From Mucilaginibacter dorajii (GTDB lineage: Bacteria; Bacteroidota; Bacteroidia; Sphingobacteriales; Sphingobacteriaceae), in NCBI RefSeq assembly GCF_024808255.1, contig NZ_JANTYS010000007.1:186001-250000 (forward strand): a DNA stretch of 64,000 nt. Reading direction: 5' to 3'. Positions 8,302 to 17,827 of the stretch are shown here, in pieces (within the stretch, counting starts at the first letter, position 1; each line of letters begins with the position of its first letter). The notes below the pieces were generated by a model. It saw only the letters and a program-made list of their open reading frames with translations, was not told the origin of the DNA and ran no database searches. The translations under genes were made by a program, and so were the position numbers.

Positions 8302-10914
8302 TTACCTGATGATCATCACCCACCCACTTACGGGTTTCATTGTTCCATTATTAGGCGCTATGATATAGTAATAAGTTCCTTCGGCCAATGGAGCGCCATT
8401 GAAACGGCCATCCCATGGAACATGGTAACCTTTGGAATAAAAAACGGCCTGGCCGTAACGGTTGTACACGCCCACCAGGCAATTAGGATAGTATTGCAGC
8501 GAACTTATTTCCCAAAAATCGTTAACACCATCGCCATTGGGGCTAAAACTATTGGGGGCATCAATAGGCACGACTACATTAACGGTAACCGGCACATCGG
8601 TAGTACAGCCAGATGTGGAAGTAGCCTGCAGGTGATAAACCGTGGTAACCAAAGGGCTTGCAATGGGGTTGGCTATGGTAGTATCACTTAACCCCAATGA
8701 TGGCGACCAGTGATAGCTCATGATATCGCCCGTTATTACGGGTTGCAGCTGAATGTCCTTTCCGGGTTTGATGACGTACTTATCGGGAAAGCTTATTTGA
8801 GGCAAAGGGTCAATATGTACCGTGATAGGATCGCTGCTTTTGGGCAGGATACAGCTTACATTATTTGAGGTGATACACGTTACGATATCGCCATCACTAA
8901 GTTTTGTAGATGTAAATGCAGCGCTATTGGTACCGGCCTTAACGCCGTTAACCAACCATTGGAATTTTACGGTGGCATCTGTGGGTTGTATAGTGGCATT
9001 AAAAGAAATCGGATCGCCGGCGCAGGCTGTTGCATTTTTCGGACTTACCGTAACCGCAGGTGTTACAATTTGGGCGGGAAGATCTGAGCCCAGGGAATTC
9101 TCAACCGTTACCGGGAACGACATCGTAGTTTCGATGCCTACCGTTGGCGGCGTGTTGGCATTTCCATTATGATTACCTACTACCCCATTGCCGGTAATGA
9201 GCGTTAAATCGCCGGTTGGCGTAATACGCACCAGGCGTTCGTTGTAGGAATCTACAACGATAAAGTTGTCAAACAGATCCAGTTTTATACCTACGGGGTT
9301 GTTTAAAAGCGCCTTATTACCGGTGCCTGCTATGTACAGATCAAGCGTGGTTACGTTGCCTAAAGGATCTATTTTGCGGATAGTGTTGTTTTCAGAATCG
9401 GTAACATACAAATCGCCGTGCTTATCAAATGTAATGCCTTTAGGATTATTGAAGCTTGCGGCGGTACCCTTTCCATCATCGGCACCGTTTCCGCTGTGGC
9501 CTGCAATAATAGTGACATCGCCTTTGGTGTTTATTTTTTTTATCGCGCTGCTAAAATCAGTAACATATAAATTGTCTGCGGCATCTACTGTGATCCCTGT
9601 AGGAACGTACAGTTTGGCGGCCGAAGCAGGCGGCGTTACCGTAGTGACCGTGCCAAAGGGCGAAATTTTTCGTACCAGGTAGTCCGTCCCCTGGGTTACA
9701 AATAAATTACCCGCGGCATCAATAGTAATTCCACGCGGGTCACGAAAACTGGCCGCCGCGCCAATCCCGTCAACAGATTTATCTTGTCCGTTACCCGCCA
9801 AAGTGGTAACAGTGCCATCGGTGGTTACTTTGCGGATGCGGCTATTTTTATCAACAACATATAAATTCCCCAGGGGATCAATAGTAAGCCCGTTTAAAAC
9901 GCCAAATTTGGCCAGGGGCGCAATGCCATCGGCAAAACCGCAATCGCCACCTGCAAAGGTTGTAACGGTACCATCTGTAGCTATTTTTCGTATTTTACAA
10001 CTGTAACCATCGGCTATGTATAAGTTACCTTGTGCATCGGTAACCACATCAGTAGGTACACTAAAGGTAACTGCCCTGGGGTTAGGTCTTGAGGTACTTG
10101 CGGTAAGCGTAATGCTTGTTTTGCCAACATCGGCGCAAGTTACATTCGGCGGGCTTATGGTAGTGGTAATGTCTCCGTCATCGCAGGTGCTTACCCCGGC
10201 AAGGTCGCTTAGTTTAATATCGTAATTGCCATTCTCATCCAGTTTAAACGTAATGGGTGTTTTTACAGGATCAATAACAGGTTTACTGAACGAGGTAACC
10301 GAAAAAAAGATAGTTGCAGCCCCACCGTACTTATCGCGGGCGGTAAGGCTTATGGTAGCCGGCTTATTTACCGTGAGGGCAGTGCCCGCCACAGGCTCCT
10401 GCGTAACACTAAGCAACACATTAGGGCACAAATCCGTTACCTGCGCGCTTGACGCGTAATCCGGGATAACAGCTTTGCAATCCAGGTCGGCAGTTAGTAT
10501 AACATCATCGTAATTGGCAAATATTGGGGTGCTGGCAATAGTAATATCAACTTTTTGAGTAGCGGTGTTATTGGCATCATTGGGGGATGAACTTATATTA
10601 CTTGCTGTAACAGTTATAGTTTGTTTCCCTAAGGATGAGCAATCAAAAATATTGGGGCTGATTTTCACAAATGGCAAAGAATTGGCCCCTCCCCCAACTG
10701 TAACCAGGTCTGCCGGCTGCAAAATCCGGGTGCCTGTACTATCCAACGTAAAAACAAGATGGCTTTTGGGGCTAATTACCGGGGCCTGGGCATTGGCAAC
10801 GCCTAATAAAAACAACACAAGCATCCCCGTTAAGGTAAGCCCTATCACAAGCTTTACCAAACCAGGCTTAGGTATTTTTATATGGTTACCGGTAAAAAAG
10901 CAAGTTGCAAACAT
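8302..10914 (-). CDS. Large secreted NHL-repeat protein with gliding-motility-type C-terminal sorting domain
   Basis: 870 residues. After an N-terminal signal segment (hydrophobic core about 19-40) come Ig/HYR-like modules (about 50-270) and then five or six NHL propeller repeats (about 280-590) with recurring ...ITIDxxGNLYVxD...IRKI...G.VTTLAG units. Two further Ig/PKD-like stretches follow. The last about 85 residues (SFSPNGDGVNDFWEI ... GTYYYII ... GWVMIIR) are the CHU_C/TIGR04131-type domain that directs type IX secretion and surface attachment. The NHL propeller suggests binding to protein or glycan; no catalytic residues are seen. No T9SS machinery gene is in the window. Confidence 0.85.
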   Translation of the reverse strand: MFATCFFTGNHIKIPKPGLVKLVIGLTLTGMLVLFLLGVANAQAPVISPKSHLVFTLDSTGTRILQPADLVTVGGGANSLPFVKISPNIFDCSSLGKQTITVTASNISSSPNDANNTATQKVDITIASTPIFANYDDVILTADLDCKAVIPDYASSAQVTDLCPNVLLSVTQEPVAGTALTVNKPATISLTARDKYGGAATIFFSVTSFSKPVIDPVKTPITFKLDENGNYDIKLSDLAGVSTCDDGDITTTISPPNVTCADVGKTSITLTASTSRPNPRAVTFSVPTDVVTDAQGNLYIADGYSCKIRKIATDGTVTTFAGGDCGFADGIAPLAKFGVLNGLTIDPLGNLYVVDKNSRIRKVTTDGTVTTLAGNGQDKSVDGIGAAASFRDPRGITIDAAGNLFVTQGTDYLVRKISPFGTVTTVTPPASAAKLYVPTGITVDAADNLYVTDFSSAIKKINTKGDVTIIAGHSGNGADDGKGTAASFNNPKGITFDKHGDLYVTDSENNTIRKIDPLGNVTTLDLYIAGTGNKALLNNPVGIKLDLFDNFIVVDSYNERLVRITPTGDLTLITGNGVVGNHNGNANTPPTVGIETTMSFPVTVENSLGSDLPAQIVTPAVTVSPKNATACAGDPISFNATIQPTDATVKFQWLVNGVKAGTNSAAFTSTKLSDGDIVTCITSNNVSCILPKSSDPITVHIDPLPQISFPDKYVIKPGKDIQLQPVITGDIMSYHWSPSLGLSDTTIANPIASPLVTTVYHLQATSTSGCTTDVPVTVNVVVPIDAPNSFSPNGDGVNDFWEISSLQYYPNCLVGVYNRYGQAVFYSKGYHVPWDGRFNGAPLAEGTYYYIIAPNNGTMKPVSGWVMIIR

Positions 10915-11046
10915 TTTATCCCTTTGTCAAAAAAAATGAACAGGGATAAACAACTAACTAATAGATACTTAAAGATGAGTTTTTTTACCCGTTTTAACCG
11001 TGTTCGAGTTATTCATTTTTTTGAGAAATAGATGATAATCCCTGGC

Positions 11047-12768
11047 TTAAATCTCCGTCATTTCGATATTATCCCAGGTTTGTCTTTTATAGTACCTGAA
11101 CATGAGCCAATTAATAAGCAAGGCGGGTATTATGGCTATCCACACGGCCATTTCCCAGCGCATTAAAAAGTAATGGCCAAATCCTATGGCACCAATAAAT
11201 GCCAGGATCAGTAAAGAGGTGATCATTTTGCCACCACCTTGCTTTACAATTACTGGCTTTGAAAAAGGCAGGCCTTTTACCATAAACAAGGCCATCAGTA
11301 TGCCGTAAATGAGGCTTACCAAAAAGGCAAGGATAATATCGTTGATTGCCTGCGGCCCCCATATAATTACAATGCCAATACTTAAAACCAGGCAGTACGG
11401 TAAAAAATAAAGGGTAATAATAGCTTTATACATGCCCGATAAAATTTTGCCGGGCTTATCAACAGGCAAGGCATAGTAAACCCAGGCCGATTTGTATTTT
11501 TCTGACATGGAAATGTTCATCAATATTGAAGAAAGGATAAACGTACACAGGTAAATCAGGAACACGTAGTTGTGCCCGTTTTGCAACTTATTCCAACGGT
11601 CGATAAGGCTATCCCCCTTTCCGTTTAAGGCAAAATATAAAAAATAGATAGGCACATAAGCAAAAGCCGGGTACACCTTCATTTTAAATTCGCGGATGCG
11701 TGCGGCCAATTTCCAGGTGATCCGGAAGCCGGCATTTTCAATGGGGTCTGGCGCTAAAAAATTAGCCAATTTAGATATCAGGCTAAATTTACCAGCTTTT
11801 TTTACCTCGGTGCCGGCGTTGCTGTTACCATCTGATGTAGCAATGATTGCCAAACGCCTGTTAAAGCCCGGCGCCAATACTTTGGCTACAAACCACAGGC
11901 CCGCAAAAGGCAGTGTAAAACCAATGATTGCCAATATACGCGTGATGTAATTTGCATGCGATGCATGAATGAGCGACTCGTTTAAAGCGGCTATCCAAAC
12001 CGGGGGCAATAAATAAGCCCACCAATGGCTCAGCAGATCAACATTGCCTAAAACCGATACATTGATCAGCCTTGGCAACAAATAATAAGCCGCGAAGATC
12101 ATCACAGAAAACGCAATCTGAAAATAGCTGATCACATCCTTAAACCGCTGTGGGCTTACCGATTTCATGAGCAGCAGGTAGATGACGTTCACCAAAAAGA
12201 TGCTCAGAAAGGTAGCTTCCAATATCTGGAAAAAGAACAATGGTACCGCAAAAATACCATCAACAAAACCTACGATGATTAGCGCGGGAAAACCCTGGAT
12301 CAAGGCCAGTCTTAACACATAAATACTGATATGCAAAATGCGCGATACCGCGATGGTGCGATCACTAACCGGGCGTGGCAATAAAATGAACTGATCACGG
12401 GTATCTATCAGCACCGTGGTAAAATCAGAGATGAGGGTTAGTGCCATCAGCACCATAAACACCAAAAAATAATAGGTTTCGCCAACGTAGGGCTTTTGGT
12501 TTAGCGTAAGCAGTAAACCAATAAAAAAGCCCATCAGCAACGTTACAAAGCTAACAAGCCAGGGCGATTGCTTTCCATCATTTTTAGCTCCCTTACGCAC
12601 CGCGAACATAGCTTTGGGCCTGCGGTTGTCCATCAATATTTTTACCCGCAGTATTTCATCAAGTTGTTGCGTATCGACGCCTGTTTTGGCCAAAACAGGG
12701 TAAAAAAGAGACACCAAACGTAAAAGCAGCTTATCCATTGATAAAAGCATTAAAAGAACATCATTCAT
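11047..12768 (-). CDS. ABC exporter permease-like membrane protein
   Basis: 573 residues with roughly ten to twelve hydrophobic segments, for example about 73-92, 100-118, 145-170 and 500-560. The soluble stretch around residues 305-340 and the C-terminal TM bundle resemble ABC-2 type export permeases of Bacteroidetes. The gene follows an ABC ATPase by 21 bp on the same strand, so the pair very likely makes one exporter. The substrate cannot be told from sequence. Confidence 0.7.
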   Translation of the reverse strand: MNDVLLMLLSMDKLLLRLVSLFYPVLAKTGVDTQQLDEILRVKILMDNRRPKAMFAVRKGAKNDGKQSPWLVSFVTLLMGFFIGLLLTLNQKPYVGETYYFLVFMVLMALTLISDFTTVLIDTRDQFILLPRPVSDRTIAVSRILHISIYVLRLALIQGFPALIIVGFVDGIFAVPLFFFQILEATFLSIFLVNVIYLLLMKSVSPQRFKDVISYFQIAFSVMIFAAYYLLPRLINVSVLGNVDLLSHWWAYLLPPVWIAALNESLIHASHANYITRILAIIGFTLPFAGLWFVAKVLAPGFNRRLAIIATSDGNSNAGTEVKKAGKFSLISKLANFLAPDPIENAGFRITWKLAARIREFKMKVYPAFAYVPIYFLYFALNGKGDSLIDRWNKLQNGHNYVFLIYLCTFILSSILMNISMSEKYKSAWVYYALPVDKPGKILSGMYKAIITLYFLPYCLVLSIGIVIIWGPQAINDIILAFLVSLIYGILMALFMVKGLPFSKPVIVKQGGGKMITSLLILAFIGAIGFGHYFLMRWEMAVWIAIIPALLINWLMFRYYKRQTWDNIEMTEI

Positions 12769-12789
12769 TTTTAGCAGACGGCAAATTGA

Positions 12790-13563
12790 TTAATCAAATG
12801 CATTGATAATAGCGTCGGTTTCGGTATTGGAATCATCCCTGCCGGTAAGTTTGGAGAAAATCCTTTCCAGCGTATCGCTATGGTTTTGTTTTAATGACTC
12901 AAACGTACCATCGGCTATGATCTCGCCTTTGTTAATGAGCAGGATCCGGTCTGATACTTTTTCAACCACATCCATCATATGCGAACAATAAAATATGGTT
13001 TTACCCTCCTGCGATAAACGCATGATCAGTTCTTTGATCATGATCACTGCGTTGGCATCAAGGCCGGATAAAGGTTCATCTAATATGATGATTTTAGGAT
13101 TGTGGATTATGCCCGATATAAGCAATACTTTTTGTTTCATCCCCTTAGAGAAGGTATCCATCCTATCGTCGCCATTGGTTCCCAGACCAAAGGCCGTCAG
13201 CAGTCTTCTTGCCCTGTCATTCAGCACTTTTTCTTCCATTCCATATAGTTTACCTATAAAATCAAGGTATTCCATGGGTGTAAGCACGTCATAGATCTCG
13301 GCATTCTCCGGCACATAACCTATCAGTTTTTTAATATCGAGGGCGTTGGTGGCCATGTTAAAGCCATCAACAATAACTTCGCCTTCGAAATCGGGGATTA
13401 GGCCGGTAAGTATTTTAACCGTGGTTGATTTACCGGCGCCATTTGGGCCTATATAACCAATTACCTGCCCCGGATAAATATCGAGGGAAAGCCCCTTTAA
13501 TACTAATTTGGAGCCGTACGACTTGGTTAAATTGCTAATTTGAATAAGGGGTTGATCAGACAT
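12790..13563 (-). CDS. ABC transporter ATP-binding protein
   Basis: 257 residues forming one nucleotide-binding domain: Walker A GPNGAGKST at 39-47, Q-loop region YVPENAEIYDVLT, signature FSKGMKQKVLL, Walker B KIIILDEPLSGLD and an H-loop His in FYCSHMMD. The C-terminal ILLINKGEIIADGTFESLK extension is typical of CcmA/NatA-type exporters (ABC-2 subfamily). It is the first gene of a two-gene operon with the permease downstream. Confidence 0.92.
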   Translation of the reverse strand: MSDQPLIQISNLTKSYGSKLVLKGLSLDIYPGQVIGYIGPNGAGKSTTVKILTGLIPDFEGEVIVDGFNMATNALDIKKLIGYVPENAEIYDVLTPMEYLDFIGKLYGMEEKVLNDRARRLLTAFGLGTNGDDRMDTFSKGMKQKVLLISGIIHNPKIIILDEPLSGLDANAVIMIKELIMRLSQEGKTIFYCSHMMDVVEKVSDRILLINKGEIIADGTFESLKQNHSDTLERIFSKLTGRDDSNTETDAIINAFD

Positions 13564-13638
13564 AGGTATGTATTACAATGCCCCGTAAATTAGCAAAAAA
13601 AGTAACTGGTATGATGGATGACAATAATATATTTATTC

Positions 13639-13670
13639 TTTTCATTTATAAACATATCTATAAATGAAAA
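13639..13670. repeat. AT-rich palindrome between divergent genes
   Basis: Perfect 12-bp arms (TTTTCATTTATA / TATAAATGAAAA) around an 8-nt centre lie midway between the divergent ABC operon and the DUF4419 gene. The position suits an operator or a divergent promoter element; function is inferred only from position. Confidence 0.5.
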
Positions 13671-13738
13671 GCTAACGTAATTACGAAAGTAATAATGATT
13701 GCAACCAACCGTTCTATATCGACTAAACCTGAATTCCT

Positions 13739-15151
13739 ATGAAATTTCTTTCCTTACTACTCCTATTCTTAGCTGCCGCTTTAACAGGCGTGGCGCAAAA
13801 GTCAATCACTATTGCTGTTGAAAATTTAACAAAGCCAACAGAGCCGTTGCGCGTTAAAAGTTATGAAGAAATATTAAAAGGACTGATTAGGGAAGATAAT
13901 GGCATATCAGGCTATTCGCAAAATACTAAGCATACAGACCCATCTTTTAACATTGTTGCGAAAAGCAAAATTACCGACAGTTTAGTAAGTTTTGGTTATC
14001 ACCCATTTTTTGAAGGCATGTATAATGCTTACGCCCAACACCGGCCGTTTACCCTATCCCCGGATATGGTATGGCTGCTGATTTGCCAGGGCTTTGCCAA
14101 TCATATAAACAACAATGCAGATAGTTTACGCCATTTTTTTACTGATTTTAAGGGAAAACAGGCACTGGTGGTAACTAATGGCAGTATAACGTTGGATAAT
14201 CCTAATAGTCCCTGGGAAGAGATATTCCCCGATTTTGGCAACCAAATTGATGAATATACCGGGAAAGACCTATCCGATAACTTAAACGCAAACTTTAGTA
14301 CCACAACGCCCATTACCAAAATGGCATCGCAAATAACAATGATGAACGCAATGAAATCGTATTTTGATTTTGTAGTTATTTATATCGGGTGCGGTATACC
14401 TAAAATAACACTGAACGGCAGCCCGGAGGATTGGAAAAAAGTTTTAGAAAAAACTGAACGGTTGCGAAAATATAAACTCGATTGGTGGGTTGACAAAATG
14501 GAACCTGTATTAAAACAATTTGTAGCTGCATCAAACGGTAATGTAAACAAAGCGTTTTGGCAAACCATGTTTAAATACCATTCAAAGAAAGACTGCGGCG
14601 CGCCAACCATTGTTGATGGCTGGGTAGTAAAGTTTTTCCCTTATAATAAAATGGGGCACCGAAATGACCTGGATTCGTTATCGATGATGGCAACACTGCC
14701 CGACGAAATTGTAAAGGTTGATATAGATTACAAGGCAGCCGACGGGAATGGAAATTTCGTGACCACTCCTTTGGAACTTTGGGCCGGTTTTGTGGGATTA
14801 AAGCAAAACAAGAGCGACTTTATGCTGAAGCCTGAGATTGGCTGGATGATCAGAAAAAAAGACAATTCTGCCGATGGTGCAACATTGTCGGCCTTGAAGA
14901 AAGGCGCTGAAAGTATCAATAAGTGGGGTGGAATAACGCTGAACGTAAAAAATTTCCCGCCGCAACTTTTATCCCTCGGCCCAATACATTTTTTAACGCT
15001 TTATTTTACAGATCAAATTAATATCCCTGACGAAATACATAATGTAAAGATAGATCACCTTAACTTATACGGCAAAGTAACCAACGAGGAAGAAAAAAGA
15101 ATACGGGATTTATTCCCCGCTACAACAACGCTGTTTATCAACTCAAAGTAA
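13739..15151 (+). CDS. Secreted DUF4419 domain protein
   Basis: 470 residues with a signal peptide (1-20, LTGVAQ). The remainder matches DUF4419: HPFFEGMYNAYAQHRPFTLSPDMVWLLICQGFANH near residue 93, an extended central part (WWVDKMEPVLKQF) and GWVVKFFPY. The family is of unknown function and is found in bacteria and some fungi. Several conserved His/Trp residues suggest an enzyme or binding domain, but no known catalytic motif is recognisable. Monocistronic; its 3' end faces the tRNA-Gln terminator. Confidence 0.75.
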   Translation: MKFLSLLLLFLAAALTGVAQKSITIAVENLTKPTEPLRVKSYEEILKGLIREDNGISGYSQNTKHTDPSFNIVAKSKITDSLVSFGYHPFFEGMYNAYAQHRPFTLSPDMVWLLICQGFANHINNNADSLRHFFTDFKGKQALVVTNGSITLDNPNSPWEEIFPDFGNQIDEYTGKDLSDNLNANFSTTTPITKMASQITMMNAMKSYFDFVVIYIGCGIPKITLNGSPEDWKKVLEKTERLRKYKLDWWVDKMEPVLKQFVAASNGNVNKAFWQTMFKYHSKKDCGAPTIVDGWVVKFFPYNKMGHRNDLDSLSMMATLPDEIVKVDIDYKAADGNGNFVTTPLELWAGFVGLKQNKSDFMLKPEIGWMIRKKDNSADGATLSALKKGAESINKWGGITLNVKNFPPQLLSLGPIHFLTLYFTDQINIPDEIHNVKIDHLNLYGKVTNEEEKRIRDLFPATTTLFINSK

Positions 15152-15184
15152 TAGCGATTCTTTATAAGTAGAAATTTAAGGCAA

Positions 15185-15226
15185 TAAAAAACGGGACAAC
15201 TGATCAAAATCTGATAGTGTCCCGTT
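15185..15226 (-). terminator. Rho-independent terminator of the tRNA-Gln transcript
   Basis: On the minus strand, starting a few bases after the tRNA 3' end, AACGGGACA pairs with TGTCCCGTT around an approximately 18-nt loop, followed by a T-rich run. It also faces the DUF4419 gene and may work in both directions. Confidence 0.75.
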
Positions 15227-15229
15227 AAG

Positions 15230-15300
15230 TTTTCCCACATGGACTCGAACCACGATTGTCTGAACCAGAATCAGAAGTGCTACCATTACACCATAGGAAA
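15230..15300 (-). tRNA. tRNA-Gln (anticodon CTG)
   Basis: 71 nt, drawn by hand into a full cloverleaf. The acceptor stem is TTTCCTA with TGGGAAA (one T:G pair) and the D stem is GTGT with GCAC closure. The anticodon stem TCTGA/TCAGA carries the loop TTCTGGT (anticodon CTG, codon CAG), and the T arm is CGTGG-TTCGAGT-CCATG. Discriminator A; no encoded CCA. It has its own promoter and terminator. Confidence 0.93.
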
Positions 15301-15333
15301 ATAACAAAATAGGGTTTTCAATCCTGTATGATG

Positions 15334-15365
15334 CAAATATAACACAGATGGCCCAGCATGTCAAA
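15334..15365 (-). promoter_or_regulatory. Bacteroidetes-type promoter of tRNA-Gln
   Basis: On the minus strand TTTG (15365-15362) and TATATTTG (15341-15334) are separated by 20 nt. This fits the phylum's housekeeping sigma consensus (TTTG near -33, TAnnTTTG near -7). The tRNA 5' end is 34 nt downstream of the -7 box. Confidence 0.75.
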
Positions 15366-15423
15366 TTATTTTGAGTTAGCACCATGGCAAACGTATCTAA
15401 TTGGGTTAACATAACTTAACACA

Positions 15424-15453
15424 TTTCAGATATTTATTTATAAATATCTGAAA
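15424..15453. repeat. AT-rich inverted repeat
   Basis: Perfect 13-bp arms (TTTCAGATATTTA and its complement) with a 4-nt loop lie between the DinB gene 3' end and the tRNA promoter. It could be a weak terminator for the DinB gene or an operator; nothing decides this. The rest of 15454-15565 shows no gene. Confidence 0.5.
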
Positions 15454-15565
15454 ATCAGCACTTTTAATTTTTACATGGTTAACACTAAACTGATATATCG
15501 CACAATTTAGGCGCATCCAAATATTTGTGCCTGTTGTTGCCCAATTAGTTGCGTTTACCCGGCAA

Positions 15566-16054
15566 TCACCGCACCCAGTTAATGCCCCTGATACCTACCT
15601 GGTGCAGGCGTTCGGTGAGTTGTCCGGTATGATGCTGCACATGCCTGATGTTGTAAAGGTGTAAGCCAAACCGGTTGAACGCAATCCAGTCGAAACCGGT
15701 AGTGTCGGTCAAATCCCCCTCGTTAATGGCATCTTCCAGGCTTTGTAAAATAACAGAAGCGTAATTCAACAAATCGGCTTTTGAGTAACTGTTTTTAATT
15801 ACGATTAACTGTCCGTCATGAGCTATCGAACCCAAAACGTGGTAGTTGGCCCGATGCTGATCCCATGGAATAAACTCCGCAGGCCCTGCCGAAAGATAAA
15901 ACGCGGTGTAAAAAAGCGTATGGTATACAATGCGCCAGTAAGCGTTTTCATAGGCGTTACTTTCCCATAAATCGTCGGGGCATTTGTGTACGGTATCTAC
16001 CAGCATGTTTAAGCTGCCTTTGTATTCGGTTACTATTTCGTTTTTCATATGCAA
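15566..16054 (-). CDS. DinB-like four-helix protein
   Basis: 162 residues with the DinB/YfiT-like helical layout. The metal-binding His pattern is visible as His in RIVYHTLFYTAF (helix 2) and His residues in NIRHVQHHTGQL (helix 4). Family members are metal-binding proteins, some of them bacillithiol/mycothiol-type S-transferases; this one cannot be assigned a substrate. Met3 (16048) is an alternative start. Just upstream on the same strand is a terminator that separates it from the SRPBCC gene. Confidence 0.75.
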   Translation of the reverse strand: MHMKNEIVTEYKGSLNMLVDTVHKCPDDLWESNAYENAYWRIVYHTLFYTAFYLSAGPAEFIPWDQHRANYHVLGSIAHDGQLIVIKNSYSKADLLNYASVILQSLEDAINEGDLTDTTGFDWIAFNRFGLHLYNIRHVQHHTGQLTERLHQVGIRGINWVR

Positions 16055-16063
16055 ACCTTATTT

Positions 16064-16119
16064 ACAAAAAACAATATAAGTTGAAAGCCCGGTAAAAACT
16101 CACCAGGCTTTCAACTTAT
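16064..16119 (-). terminator. Rho-independent terminator after the SRPBCC gene
   Basis: Perfect 14-bp stem (ATAAGTTGAAAGCC / GGCTTTCAACTTAT, 16076-16119) with an ATTGTTTTTTG tail on the minus strand, 12 bp after the SRPBCC stop codon. Confidence 0.8.
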
Positions 16120-16131
16120 ACCAAATCCAAT

Positions 16132-16560
16132 TTAAACCGAGGCTTCAGTATATTTCTTAAAATTATCTAAAATAGCCTGCCAACCGCCGCGCTGCATTTC
16201 AATAGGATTAGTAGTTTCGGGATCAAATGTTTCGGTTACTTTGGTGGTATCGCCCAGGCTTTCAAAGCTGATCTTTACCTCACGGCCATCGCCTAGACCA
16301 TATTCTATGTAGCTGCCTTCAATTACTTTGCTGTAAACGCCCTCAAAATCAAAGCTAAAACTACCGTTTTTAGCGGCCATGGTTGTTTTAAACTTTCCGC
16401 CGGTTTGCGGGTCGTTATCGGCGTAAGGAGCATGCCAGTCGTCAGATGCAAATGCCCATTGGGTAATATGTTTGGGGTCGATCCAAAATTCCCAAACTTT
16501 TTCAATAGGCGCGTTAACAGTAGCTTCAACCGTTATGGTGGTTTTGTTTGCAGTTTCCAT
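16132..16560 (-). CDS. SRPBCC / AHSA1-type START-like domain protein
   Basis: 142 residues covering one complete helix-grip fold: TITVEATVNAPIEKVWEFWIDPKHITQWAF at the start, PQTGGKFKTTM in the middle and TKVTETFDPETTNP...GWQAILDNFKKY at the end. This matches the AHSA1-like subgroup (Activator of Hsp90 ATPase homologues in bacteria). Such proteins bind small hydrophobic ligands. Single gene with its own terminator. Confidence 0.85.
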   Translation of the reverse strand: METANKTTITVEATVNAPIEKVWEFWIDPKHITQWAFASDDWHAPYADNDPQTGGKFKTTMAAKNGSFSFDFEGVYSKVIEGSYIEYGLGDGREVKISFESLGDTTKVTETFDPETTNPIEMQRGGWQAILDNFKKYTEASV

Positions 16561-16770
16561 TTTATTTTAAGTTGATTTTCTGCTGATAAAATTAGGGCAA
16601 TAATTTTAAATTAGCCACGGCCTAATGCGACAATTATAGGGTGCAAATTACCTTTAACGCACCGCTAAATATCAGCATTGTAATTGTAATTGGGCGGCTT
16701 ACTTTTTGTTTCCTGCTCCATATTTATGAAATATTCGTATCTTTATTCAACTAACTCATGATTTAATACC

Positions 16771-16998
16771 ATGACCACAATAACACTCCAGGTTCCGGAT
16801 GCCCTTGAAAAAGAGCATGATGAAACTGTACGTTTTCTGGCAGCAAAATTATATGAATCAGGCAAGCTTACTTTAGGTCAGGCTGCAGAAATGTGTGGTA
16901 TGAAAAAATGGGATTTTGCCGAGATCCTGATCAACTATAACGTTCACTATTTTGATGCAAGTGCATTGGCCGCTATAAATGATGCCAAAGGAATGTAA
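16771..16998 (+). CDS. UPF0175 family antitoxin
   Basis: 75 residues. The GKLTLGQAAEMCGMKKWDFAEILINYNV segment is the UPF0175 helix-turn-helix-like core, and the N-terminus begins with a MTTITLQVPD strand. It overlaps the downstream DUF3368 gene by 20 bp in a different frame, the usual arrangement of this type II toxin-antitoxin module. It probably binds and neutralises the PIN-like partner and may autoregulate the operon. Confidence 0.8.
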   Translation: MTTITLQVPDALEKEHDETVRFLAAKLYESGKLTLGQAAEMCGMKKWDFAEILINYNVHYFDASALAAINDAKGM

Positions 16999-17446
16999 GG
17001 TTATTATTACAGATACAAGCTGCTTTAGCCTTCTTTATAAACTAAATGCTCTTGAATTATTACATCAACTTTTTCGGACAGTAATAACCACACCAGAAAT
17101 TGCTGCCGAGTTTAACGCAGAGTTACCCGATTGGGTAATTATACAAACTGTTGTTAACCGCTCTCTACAGCAAGAGTTTTTACAATACATCGATCCCGGG
17201 GAAGCAAGTGCAATTGCTTTGGCTTCAGAAATACCTTTTGATTTTCTTATTCTTGATGATAGCGACGCCAGAAGGTTTGCCGAAAAGTTAGGTATGCCAG
17301 TTAAGGGGACTATCGGCTTACTGCTTATAGCTAAAAACCGAGAACTAATACCCTTGCTTAAACCTTATTTTGATCTTATACAACAAACGAATTTTAGGAT
17401 TGCCCAAACAATTCTTGATAAAGTACTACGTGATGCAGGCGAGTAA
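16979..17446 (+). CDS. DUF3368 PIN-like ribonuclease toxin
   Basis: 155 residues with a PIN-fold pattern: an N-terminal acidic strand (VIITDTSCFSLLYKL, Asp12), an inner Glu (TTPEIAAEF), IDPGEASAIALA (Glu) and FLILDDSDARRFAEKLGMPVKGTIGLLLIAK (Asp pair). These four acidic positions match the metal-binding site of PIN nucleases. DUF3368 proteins pair with UPF0175 antitoxins, here overlapping upstream by 20 bp. RNA cleavage is inferred from the family. Confidence 0.8.
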   Translation: MMPKECKVIITDTSCFSLLYKLNALELLHQLFRTVITTPEIAAEFNAELPDWVIIQTVVNRSLQQEFLQYIDPGEASAIALASEIPFDFLILDDSDARRFAEKLGMPVKGTIGLLLIAKNRELIPLLKPYFDLIQQTNFRIAQTILDKVLRDAGE

Positions 17447-17506
17447 AAATTGATCTTCAATTAAAACCGCATTTCAATACGTATAATTTAAATTGGCCCC
17501 CTTTAA

Positions 17507-17827
17507 TCAAAGTGTTCTTTTTGCACTATAGGCAATCAAATATTGTTGCATTCCTTTAATAACTTCCATTTTACCCGCGGGGGCGGGCGTTTCATTAATA
17601 AACTGCGGCAGTTTAATATGCACAAGCCCCAACATCACCGGAACAAATTCCGGTAATGTTAAGGCGGATATTGTTGGATAATATTTCTTTTCGAGTTTTA
17701 TTTTTTCCTTTTCAGAAACAAGGTCAACCTCCCATAATTCGTCTTTACTGAAGCCATATTCGCTGGCACAGTTATTTAACTCGTAAATAAAATCACGGGC
17801 CTGCACTTCTGCTGATTTACCGGCCAT
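17507..17827 (-). CDS. Conserved hypothetical protein (106 aa)
   Basis: Not recognised. The protein is soluble, acidic at the N-terminus and probably mostly helical, with a central KLEKKYYPTISALTLPEFVPVMLGLVHIKLPQF stretch. Its ATG follows directly after the stop codon of a 39-codon open frame, with which it is likely co-translated. Convergent with the DUF3368 gene. Confidence 0.55.
   Translation of the reverse strand: MAGKSAEVQARDFIYELNNCASEYGFSKDELWEVDLVSEKEKIKLEKKYYPTISALTLPEFVPVMLGLVHIKLPQFINETPAPAGKMEVIKGMQQYLIAYSAKRTL

Noticed and set aside
9266..9682. Plus-strand open frames opposite the NHL-repeat gene
   Set aside because: They are shadows of the repetitive NHL coding sequence with low-complexity hydrophobic translations.
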